This document shows positions 36,877 through 43,813 of a stretch of DNA of 64,000 nt, piece by piece. The DNA is from Planomonospora sp. ID82291 (GTDB lineage: Bacteria > Actinomycetota > Actinomycetes > Streptosporangiales > Streptosporangiaceae), in assembly GCF_015711645.1 (NCBI RefSeq), contig NZ_JABTEX010000001.1, positions 1,240,001 through 1,304,000 of the forward strand, in the 5' to 3' direction. Within the stretch, counting starts at the first letter, position 1. Each line of letters opens with the position of its first letter. Made by a program: the position numbers and the translations under genes. The notes under the pieces were generated by a model, which did not search any database, had not been told where the DNA came from, and saw only the letters and a program-made list of their open reading frames with translations.

Positions 36877-36919
36877 GAGGGCGCCGCGGTCCCTCCCACC
36901 AGGGGACCGCGGCGCCCTC
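36877..36919 (+). terminator. Terminator after the 54-residue peptide gene
   Basis: Perfect 17-bp stem (36877-36893 with 36903-36919) and 9-nt loop, 4 nt after the stop. Confidence 0.8.
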
Positions 36920-36920
36920 T

Positions 36921-36956
36921 CGTGTCCGCCCGCGCCGTACGGCGCGGGCGGACACG
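36921..36956 (-). terminator. Terminator after the thiolase gene
   Basis: Perfect 16-bp stem around a GTAC loop, 3 nt after the minus-strand stop at 36960. It abuts the plus-strand terminator, giving back-to-back hairpins between convergent units. Confidence 0.8.
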
Positions 36957-36959
36957 CCC

Positions 36960-38105
36960 CTACAGGCGCTCGATGATGGTGACGTTGGCCTGGCCGCCGC
37001 CCTCGCACATCGTCTGCAGGCCGTACCGGCCGCCGGTGCGCTCCAGTTCGTGGAGCAGCTTGGTCATCAGGATCGCGCCGGTGCCCCCGAGCGGGTGGCC
37101 CAGGGCGATCGCGCCGCCGTTCGGGTTGACCTTGGCCGGATCGGCCCCGATCTCCTTGAGCCAGGCCAGCGGGACCGGGGCGAACGCCTCGTTGATCTCG
37201 GTGACGTCGATGTCGTCGATGGACAGGCCCGACCGCGTCAGCGCCTTGCGCGTGGCGGGGATGGGCGCGGTCAGCATGTAGACCGGGTCGTCTCCGGTGA
37301 GCGCCAGCGTGACGATGCGGGCGCGCGGGGTCAGGCCGTGGTCGCGGACCGCCTGCTCGGAGGCGATCAGCAGCGCGCCGGAGCCGTCGGAGACCTGCGA
37401 GGAGGTGGCCGCGGTGATCCGGCCGCCCTCGCGCAGGGTCTTCAGCCCGGCCAGCTTCTCCAGGGTGGAGTCGGGGCGCGGGCCCTCGTCGTCCTCGACG
37501 CCGCCGACCGGGGCGATCTGGTCCTTGAAGTAGCCGTTGGCGACGGCCTTGACCGCCCGCTGGTGGCTCTCGTAGGCGTACCGGTCGAGCTCCTCGCGCG
37601 ACAGGTCCCACTTCTCGCACATCAGCTCCGCGCCGCGGAACTGGGAGATCTCCTGCTTGCCGTACCGCTCGACCCAGCCGTCGCCGAACGGGAAGGGCAT
37701 GCCCTTCTCCAGCGCGGCCGTGATGCTCGCCCCCATGGGGACGATGCTCATCGACTCCACCCCGGCGGCGATCACGAGGTCCTGGGTGCCGGAGAGCACG
37801 CCCTGGGCCGCGAAGTGGATCGACTGCTGGGAGGAGCCGCACTGGCGGTCGATGGTGACGCCGGGGACGCTCTCCGGCAGGCCCGCCGAGAGCCACGCGT
37901 TACGGGCGATGTCCATGCTCTGCGGACCGAACTGCATCACGCATCCCATGATCACGTCCTCGACCGCGGACGGGTCGACGCCCGTGCGGTCGATCAGCGC
38001 CTTGAGGGTGTGCGCGGCCAGGTCGGTGGGGTGGACGGTGGACAGCCCGCCCTTCTTCTTGCCGACCGGGGTACGGACCGCCCCGACGATGTACGCCTCT
38101 GCCAC
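36960..38105 (-). CDS. Acetyl-CoA C-acyltransferase (thiolase)
   Basis: 381-residue thiolase. The GTG at 38105 is chosen because CCAGGAGG lies 5 nt upstream; the frame is open eight codons further. The nucleophilic Cys89 is in TIDRQCGSSQQSIHFA, and His337 (GHPLGGTG) and Cys367 (CEGGGQANVT) complete the active site. It catalyses CoA-dependent cleavage or condensation of 3-ketoacyl-CoA; degradative versus biosynthetic direction cannot be told. An inverted repeat that may be an operator lies about 50 nt upstream. Confidence 0.9.
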   Translation of the reverse strand: MAEAYIVGAVRTPVGKKKGGLSTVHPTDLAAHTLKALIDRTGVDPSAVEDVIMGCVMQFGPQSMDIARNAWLSAGLPESVPGVTIDRQCGSSQQSIHFAAQGVLSGTQDLVIAAGVESMSIVPMGASITAALEKGMPFPFGDGWVERYGKQEISQFRGAELMCEKWDLSREELDRYAYESHQRAVKAVANGYFKDQIAPVGGVEDDEGPRPDSTLEKLAGLKTLREGGRITAATSSQVSDGSGALLIASEQAVRDHGLTPRARIVTLALTGDDPVYMLTAPIPATRKALTRSGLSIDDIDVTEINEAFAPVPLAWLKEIGADPAKVNPNGGAIALGHPLGGTGAILMTKLLHELERTGGRYGLQTMCEGGGQANVTIIERL

Positions 38106-38155
38106 AGTGCCTCCTGGGTCCCGTCCCAATGAAACCGAGCATCATTCTGTCAGTA

Positions 38156-38176
38156 GGAGGTTACCTCAGAACCTCC
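38156..38176 (-). promoter_or_regulatory. Operator-like inverted repeat upstream of the thiolase
   Basis: GGAGGTT, 7-nt spacer, AACCTCC (38156-38162 with 38170-38176), containing also GAGGT-T-ACCTC (38158-38168). The position, 51-71 bp before the GTG, suits a TetR-type operator over the promoter. No regulator gene is adjacent. 38177-38348 contains only GC-rich short repeats (GCGCCGGAACGGC). Confidence 0.4.
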
Positions 38177-38348
38177 GCCCGCGCCCGCCCGGGAGTCCCC
38201 GGAAGGGCGTGGCGGGAGAACCGGCCCGGCGGAGGAGCCCTCCCTCCCGGGTCGGAGACCCTTCCGGAGACCTCTGGTGATCGGCGGGCGTGGACGCCGG
38301 AACGGCCCGGCCCGGCCCGGCGCCGGAACGGCACGGCCCGGCGCCGGA

Positions 38349-40103
38349 TCAGGACGGACGGTGCAGCACGATGTAGCCGTCCCTTTCGAAGACCGTGCGG
38401 TAACCGCCGCGCAGCGCCTCGTCGACCCGCTGCCGCTGGAGGTCGTGGGCTCCGAACGGGAAGGACCAGCGGTCCACGTCGGCCACGATCCACGGCGCGC
38501 CGCGGGGGTCGGGCCCCCACAACAGCACGGTCGTCCGCGAGCTGAGCGCCGGCCCGACGTGGTTGACGGCTTCGACGACCACCCCGTCCGGCACCACGGC
38601 CACCGCCTGCCGGGCCGCCGCGACGTGCGGATCGCCCGCGTAGAAGGACCACTCGACCAGGTTGCCGAGCGCGAAGCGCGGGATCAGCGTGATGGCGATC
38701 ACGCAGACGGCGACCGCCCAGTGACGGCCCACCGCGTGTCCCGCGTCCCGGCCTTCGACGCGCTCCGCGTCCCGGCCCGGCCCCTCCGGCCCGTCCGCCA
38801 CCTCCGGCCCGTCCGCCACCTCCGGCCCGTCCGCGCCGCGGTCGGTGCTCCGGTCGGTGCTCCGGTCGACGCCCCGCCCGGCGTGCCCGGCCCGCAGGCG
38901 CCGTCCCAGCCGGTCCACCCCGTCCACGCCCGCGCACAGCAGGACCGCCACGATGAAGGCGTTGTAGTGGTGGTCCGGCCCCCACCACTGCGACCGGTCG
39001 CCCAGGAAGCGTTCGGCGATCATCGGAACCGCCATCAAGGTGAGCGGCGAGAGCAGCGCGGTCAGCAGCACCGGCCAGAGGAGGAAGGCCAGGGTGTCGA
39101 CCTTGATCTCCGGGCTGACGAACTGCCACAGCGTCCCCAGCGGGTCGCGCGCCATCCCGGCCACGGCCTCGCCCGCGGTCGCCCCCCACCGGCCGTAGGC
39201 CCAGTGGAAGCCCGTCTCGCCCGAACCCGCCAGCGGCATCAGGACACCGCGGACCGTCACCAGCGCCGCGAGCGCGAGCAGGACGAACGCGGTCCCCTCC
39301 AGCCTGCGCCGTGTGACGAGCAGGTAGAGGCCGAAGCCCGCGACGAGCAGGCCCATGTCCTCCTTGACCAGCAGCAGGCCCAGCGCGGCCAGGACCGCCA
39401 CGCCCCGGCGGCCCGCGTCGAAGCGCTCGATCATGATCGCGCTCAGCAGCGGGACGAAGGCCACCTCGTGGAAGTCGAACCCGGCGGTCTGCGCGACCGG
39501 CCACGAGAGCGCGTAGGCCACCGCGACCAGGTGGGCGGGGACCGGGCCCAGGCGGCGCGCGGCGTAGTGCCAGACGGGGACCGCGGCCAGTGCGAGCAGG
39601 ACGGCCTGGGCGATGATCAGGGTCTGCGGCCCGTCGTGGATCCAGTACAGCGGAGCCAGGACGGCGAGGATCGGCGAGAAGTGGTCGGCGAGCTGGAGGA
39701 AGTCCATGCCCAGGCCGTGGTTCACGCCCACCGCGGGCGCCGTCGGGGGCCCGAAGCCGGCGTAGCCGCGCACCGCCTGGTCGAAGATGACCAGGTCGAA
39801 GATGCTGCTCCGGAAGGTGGCCAGCTTGACCAGCCCGAGTACGGCGTAGGCGTAGGCGGCCAGCAGCACCGTCGCGCCCAGCACCAGGGGGTGGACCCGC
39901 CGCTGCACGAACCCGTCGGCGCGCTCCAGGGCTCCGGCGGCGACTCCGGCGACGCGCCCCCTGAGCCCGGCACCGCCGGAGGCCGGCTCCGCCGCCGCGG
40001 TACCGGTTCCCCCGGCCTCCGCCGCCGCCGTACCGGCCCCCCCGGCCTCTCCGCTCTCCCCTTCGCCGCTCCCCCCGCGCCCGGGGACGGTGTCCGCGCT
40101 CAT
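38349..40103 (-). CDS. DUF2079-like polytopic membrane protein
   Basis: 584-residue protein. The N-terminal 55 residues are Gly/Ala/Glu low complexity, followed by about ten hydrophobic segments (VLGATVLLAAYAYAVLGLVK; TLIIAQAVLLALAAVPVWHY; AFVLLALAALVTVRGVLMPL and others). The FDLVIFDQAVRGYAGFG and LGMDFLQLADHFSPILAVLA motifs are typical of DUF2079/GT-C-like predicted membrane proteins. A loop at about 425-450 carries GPEVAD repeats encoded by an 18-bp DNA repeat (about 38790-38835). Its ATG overlaps the sortase stop (ATGA), so the two are one operon. Function unknown; a GT-C glycosyltransferase role is possible. Confidence 0.7.
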   Translation of the reverse strand: MSADTVPGRGGSGEGESGEAGGAGTAAAEAGGTGTAAAEPASGGAGLRGRVAGVAAGALERADGFVQRRVHPLVLGATVLLAAYAYAVLGLVKLATFRSSIFDLVIFDQAVRGYAGFGPPTAPAVGVNHGLGMDFLQLADHFSPILAVLAPLYWIHDGPQTLIIAQAVLLALAAVPVWHYAARRLGPVPAHLVAVAYALSWPVAQTAGFDFHEVAFVPLLSAIMIERFDAGRRGVAVLAALGLLLVKEDMGLLVAGFGLYLLVTRRRLEGTAFVLLALAALVTVRGVLMPLAGSGETGFHWAYGRWGATAGEAVAGMARDPLGTLWQFVSPEIKVDTLAFLLWPVLLTALLSPLTLMAVPMIAERFLGDRSQWWGPDHHYNAFIVAVLLCAGVDGVDRLGRRLRAGHAGRGVDRSTDRSTDRGADGPEVADGPEVADGPEGPGRDAERVEGRDAGHAVGRHWAVAVCVIAITLIPRFALGNLVEWSFYAGDPHVAAARQAVAVVPDGVVVEAVNHVGPALSSRTTVLLWGPDPRGAPWIVADVDRWSFPFGAHDLQRQRVDEALRGGYRTVFERDGYIVLHRPS

Positions 40104-41056
40104 GTCCGGCGGGTTCCCGTCATCGTCGCGTAGGCGATCACGTTGTCGGTGTAGTGGCCGGTCGCGCGGTCGTAGGTCCCGCCGCAGGTGATCAGGTGCA
40201 GTTGCGGCACGGCCGACTCGCCGTACACCCGCTGCGTCGGGAAGACCGACTTCTCCGCCTGCTCCAGCCCGCCCACGGTGAACACCGCGATCAGGCCGTC
40301 CTGGCGGTGCACCTCGATGACGTCGCCGTTGCGGATCTCGTGGAGGCGGCTGAAGACCGCGCTCCCCCTCCGGGTGTCCTTGTGCCCCAGCATGATCGCC
40401 GGACCCGCCTCCCCCGCGGTGGGGCCCGAGCGGTACCAGCCGACGAGGTTGGGGTCGCTCACCGGCGGCACCTCGATCGCCCCCCGCCGGTCGAGCCCGA
40501 CGGACTCGATCGGCGCGCTGACGCCGAGCTTCGGGATGACCAGGCGGAGCGGGGTCGACGGCTGCAGCGGCGGGGCCGCGGGCAGGCTCGGCTGCGGCGG
40601 CGGCACGGTCGGGGCGGCCTGGAAGTACTGCTCCGCTCCGGCGGCGCTCGGCTGCACCCGCGGCGGCAGCGTGGTCCGCTCGTCGGCGAGGCCGTACTGC
40701 TCGGGCGCGGAGACCATGAGGATCATCCCCACGAGCACCGTGACCACCCCGGCGATCCCGGCCAGGATCAGCACCGACCGCAGCACCCGCCCCCCGGCGG
40801 GGTCGACGTACGGCTCGCCGTACCCGGGCGGCGGATGACCCGGATCGCCGTACCCCAGAGGGAGACCGCCCGCCCGGCCGTACCCCGGGGGGAGGTGGCC
40901 CGCCCGGCCATGCCCCGGAGGGAGGCGGCCCTGGTCGGAATGCCCGTACGGCGGGCGGCCCTGGTCGGGATGCCCGTACGGCTGCGCGGGCCGTCGCGGT
41001 CCTCCGCCCTGCGGGGCGGGCCCCGGCCGCCGGCCGTCCGGAGGGGGCGTGGTCAT
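40100..41056 (-). CDS. Class F-like sortase (cassette 1)
   Basis: 318-residue sortase. Cytoplasmic Pro/Gly/Tyr-rich tail (residues 1-88, repeats of PPGYG type), one membrane helix (about 91-115), a Pro-rich linker, and a sortase barrel: IPKLGVSAPIESVGLD, catalytic His225 (IMLGHKD), catalytic Cys291 (LITCGG), and DNVIAYA. Arg297 in YDRATGHYTDN may be the third catalytic residue. It probably anchors surface proteins to the cell wall; the gene just upstream encodes its likely substrate. ATG start. The next gene overlaps (ATGA). Confidence 0.85.
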   Translation of the reverse strand: MTTPPPDGRRPGPAPQGGGPRRPAQPYGHPDQGRPPYGHSDQGRLPPGHGRAGHLPPGYGRAGGLPLGYGDPGHPPPGYGEPYVDPAGGRVLRSVLILAGIAGVVTVLVGMILMVSAPEQYGLADERTTLPPRVQPSAAGAEQYFQAAPTVPPPQPSLPAAPPLQPSTPLRLVIPKLGVSAPIESVGLDRRGAIEVPPVSDPNLVGWYRSGPTAGEAGPAIMLGHKDTRRGSAVFSRLHEIRNGDVIEVHRQDGLIAVFTVGGLEQAEKSVFPTQRVYGESAVPQLHLITCGGTYDRATGHYTDNVIAYATMTGTRRT

Positions 41057-41069
41057 CCGGCCACCCCGG

Positions 41070-41975
41070 TCAGCCCCGCTGCGCGGTACGGCGCCGCAGC
41101 ACCAGCCCGCCGGCGCCGGCCGCCGCGACCATCAGCGCCCCGCTCAACATGATCATGCGGGCGTCCGGACCGGCCTCGCCGCCGCCGCCCGTGGACGCCG
41201 CGCCCTCGGGCGTCTCCTCGATCTGCCGTGTCTTGGGGCTCTTGACGGTCTTGGTGCTCTTCGTGGGCTCCGGCGTGATGGTGGTGGTGACGGTGATCGT
41301 CGGCTTCGGCGTCGTGGCCGTGGCGGTGGGCGTCGCCGTCGGGGTGCCCGTACCGGTGCCGGCGCCGGAGGGCTTCACCGTGATCAGCAGCCCGGCGGCG
41401 GTGACCTCGGCCGGGGACGCGGGCGTGCACTCGTAGAGGTCGTTGAGGGTCCCGGTGCCGCCGGCCGAGGTCACCGCCAGGATGAAGGAGCTGGGCTGGA
41501 CCCCGATGACGCCGGTGGCCGTCGGCGTCATCGTGATGAGCACGGGGGGAGGCGTCAGCGGGCCGCCCTGGGGCACCGCCGCCGGGGCGGCCGAGACCGT
41601 GGCGAAGACGGCCGCGCTCTGCGTGGGCAGCGGCGAGCCGGTGACCAGTGCCTCCGCCTCGACCACGAGGCGCTCGGTGGCGGCGATGGCCGACGGGGCG
41701 AGCAGGCTCGGCTCGGGGGCGATGGGCTGGCCGATCTTCCAGGTCGCGACGACCGGGCCGTTCGGCGTCGGCGCCAGCGGGCCGGTCAGGTCCATCTGGA
41801 ACTTGTAGGGGCTGGAGGCTCCCCCGGTCTGCGGCTCGCAGTTGTAGGTGACCGGCTTGGGAGCCGCCGCCATCGACGCGATCGCCGGGACGGCTCCGAA
41901 GAGGACACCGGCGCCCACTGCGCCGATGGCGGCCGTCTTGACCGCGACGCGCCTGCGCGTCTTGGACTTCAGCAC
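41070..41975 (-). CDS. Secreted cell-wall/membrane-anchored protein, probable sortase substrate (cassette 1)
   Basis: 301-residue protein from GTG 41975 (GGGGAGAG upstream). The signal peptide is KSKTRRRVAVKTAAIGAVGA and onwards to about residue 38. The mature part begins with a beta-rich domain (VTYNCEPQTGG...), resembling DUF6801-type domains, then a Thr/Pro linker (TPTATPTATATTPKPTITV). The C-terminus has PEGAASTGGGG, a hydrophobic segment and RRRTAQRG: a tripartite sorting signal without LPXTG. The sortase gene follows after 13 bp, indicating a functional pair. A -10-like TAAGAT is visible upstream near 42055. Confidence 0.7.
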   Translation of the reverse strand: MLKSKTRRRVAVKTAAIGAVGAGVLFGAVPAIASMAAAPKPVTYNCEPQTGGASSPYKFQMDLTGPLAPTPNGPVVATWKIGQPIAPEPSLLAPSAIAATERLVVEAEALVTGSPLPTQSAAVFATVSAAPAAVPQGGPLTPPPVLITMTPTATGVIGVQPSSFILAVTSAGGTGTLNDLYECTPASPAEVTAAGLLITVKPSGAGTGTGTPTATPTATATTPKPTITVTTTITPEPTKSTKTVKSPKTRQIEETPEGAASTGGGGEAGPDARMIMLSGALMVAAAGAGGLVLRRRTAQRG

Positions 41976-42159
41976 GGTCTCTCCCCGGTTGGATGAGGTT
42001 GCGCGGTGGGGCGGTCGCCCGGGATGCCCACCGATGGTCAAGTCGTGTCATAGATCTTATGGAGACCGACCGGCAAGCGGAAACATCTCGGCAAAACGGG
42101 CAAAAATTCTCCCGCGTCCCAGACCTCCCCCTTCTCACCGTCCGCTGGACGATCCTCAA

Positions 42160-42348
42160 ATGGTCGACGAAGCTCCTCCGCAGGAGGCGACGCCGTGGCA
42201 GGGAGAGCGGAAGCGGCCGTGCATGACGGCGCGGACGGGTCGGTCGTCTCAGGGCGTGGAGACTGCGGGGATGCCCGGGCGTGAGGGGCCCGAGCCGCAC
42301 GGCATGCGGCGGCAGGAAGACCGGAGCCACCCGACTCCACACTTTTGA
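42160..42348 (+). CDS. Possible small ORF upstream of the PIN gene (62 aa)
   Basis: An open frame from ATG 42160 (MVDEAPPQEATPWQGERKRP) whose TGA stop overlaps the TTG start of the PIN protein (TTGA). The spacing is what a toxin-antitoxin pair would show, but the product is polar, low in hydrophobic residues and matches no antitoxin fold I recognise. It may be a degraded antitoxin or spurious. 41976-42159 contains only the divergent promoter region. Confidence 0.25.
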   Translation: MVDEAPPQEATPWQGERKRPCMTARTGRSSQGVETAGMPGREGPEPHGMRRQEDRSHPTPHF

Positions 42349-42821
42349 TCATTGTCTACGACACGGGGATGTTGATCGCTCTCGCCGACCGCAAGGCCAA
42401 GGCCGTGCGACTGCACGACGGTCTCAAGGCCGCACCGCACCGTGCGGTCGTGCTGGGTCCCGTCCTGACTCAGGTCTGGCGTCCGGCTCCGACTCTGGTT
42501 CACGCCATCGCCGCCTCGCTACGTGACTGCACCGTTCCCCAGGCACGGGGTTCCGCTCCGGCGCTCCGCCCGGCAGCGGCGGGGCAGCCCACCTGCCTGA
42601 TGTGCACGACCGCACCGGACCTCGCCGACTGGCAGCGGATCGGAGGCGCTCTCGGCAGGGCCGGACTACCGCCGAAGAAGCGTCCGGACGCGGTCGACGC
42701 CCTGGTGGCACTGACCGCCGCACGTCACGGCAGTGCCGTGGTGCTCACCAGCGACCCCGAGGACATGGCCGCCTGTCTGAAGGCACTCGACGCGCAAGAC
42801 GTACGTCTCGTCACGGTGTGA
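42345..42821 (+). CDS. PIN-domain protein (VapC-like)
   Basis: 158-residue protein, TTG start. PIN-fold features: Asp6 in IIVYDTGMLIALAD, Asp115/Asp118 in KKRPDAVDALVALTAARHG and Asp137 in VVLTSDPEDMAAC. The residue usually Glu in the second motif is Gln43 (VLTQVWR), a form that appears in actinobacterial PIN proteins. PIN domains are Mg-dependent ribonucleases, often toxins. The gene lies alone on the plus strand between two sortase cassettes and has no recognisable antitoxin partner. Confidence 0.65.
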   Translation: MIIVYDTGMLIALADRKAKAVRLHDGLKAAPHRAVVLGPVLTQVWRPAPTLVHAIAASLRDCTVPQARGSAPALRPAAAGQPTCLMCTTAPDLADWQRIGGALGRAGLPPKKRPDAVDALVALTAARHGSAVVLTSDPEDMAACLKALDAQDVRLVTV

Positions 42822-42830
42822 ACGCCCGGG

Positions 42831-43811
42831 TCAGCGGGAGGCTGCCCTGGCCTTGCCGGTGGCCGAGAGGGTCGCGTAGACGATGATGTTGTCGGTGTAG
42901 TGGCCGGTCTTCTGGTTGAGCACGCCGCCGCAGGTGATCAGGCGCAGGGTCGCCTCACCGGTGTTGCCGTAGACCCGCTTCGACGGGAAGGCCTGCTTGC
43001 TGACCTGCTCGACCCCGTCGACGGTGAACTCCGCCACGGCCCCGTCCGAACGCGAGACCTTGATCTTGTCTCCGCGCCGGAGTTCCTTCAGCCGGACGAA
43101 GACCCCGGCCTTGCCGTTGCCGTTGACGTGGCCGAGGACGACCGCGGGCCCCTGCTGGCCGGGGACGGGACCGTGCTTGTACCAGCCCGCCTGGTGGAGC
43201 CTGGTCAGCGGAGGGGTCTGGACCCGCTGCCTCTTGTCGATCCCGAGCGTCATCAGCGACGACAGCACACCGATCTTGGGGATGGCGATCCTGCGCGGGG
43301 TCGCCCCCTCGCTCGTGAGCGGCTCCGGCGGCATCACGACGGGCAGCGGCGGCGCGGCCGTGGGCGCGGCGGCCGTCAGCGGCGTCTCCAGCCCGCCCGG
43401 TCCCACCTCGGCGGGTGCCCCCGCCGCGCCCTGGTCCTGCGGCTGGACGGGCGGCGGCTGGTTCTGCGCCGCCGCCTGGGGCACCGGAGGCCCGTACATC
43501 TCCTCCTCGGAGAGCGGGGCCAGGTAGGCCAGCAGCCCGGCCATGACCATCGCCACCCCGCCCAGCGACCCGGCGACCAGGAGGGAGGGGAGCAGCCACC
43601 TCCTGCCCCCGCCGGCCGCGGGCGCGCCTCCCGGGGGGACAGGGCCACCGCCCGGGTAGCCGGAGCCACCGCCCGAATAGCCGGAAGCACCGCCCGGATG
43701 GGCGGAAGCACCGCCCGGATGGGCGGAGCCGACACCCGGATAGGCGGAACCGTTCTCCGGAAGGGGGCCGGGCCCCTCCTGCGGCGACTCCGGATGCGTT
43801 CCGGCGCCCAT
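42831..43811 (-). CDS. Class F-like sortase (cassette 2)
   Basis: 326-residue sortase homologous to the gene at 40100. Low-complexity Gly/Ser/Pro/Tyr cytoplasmic tail (residues 1-69), membrane helix (about 72-98), Pro-rich linker, then IPKIGVLSSLMTLGID, His228 (VVLGHVNGNG), Cys294 (LITCGG) and DNIIVYA. The Arg seen in the first sortase after LITCGG is Gln300 here, so the catalytic arginine is not obvious. ATG start 2 bp after the stop of the upstream surface protein, its probable substrate. Confidence 0.85.
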   Translation of the reverse strand: MGAGTHPESPQEGPGPLPENGSAYPGVGSAHPGGASAHPGGASGYSGGGSGYPGGGPVPPGGAPAAGGGRRWLLPSLLVAGSLGGVAMVMAGLLAYLAPLSEEEMYGPPVPQAAAQNQPPPVQPQDQGAAGAPAEVGPGGLETPLTAAAPTAAPPLPVVMPPEPLTSEGATPRRIAIPKIGVLSSLMTLGIDKRQRVQTPPLTRLHQAGWYKHGPVPGQQGPAVVLGHVNGNGKAGVFVRLKELRRGDKIKVSRSDGAVAEFTVDGVEQVSKQAFPSKRVYGNTGEATLRLITCGGVLNQKTGHYTDNIIVYATLSATGKARAASR

Positions 43812-43813
43812 GC

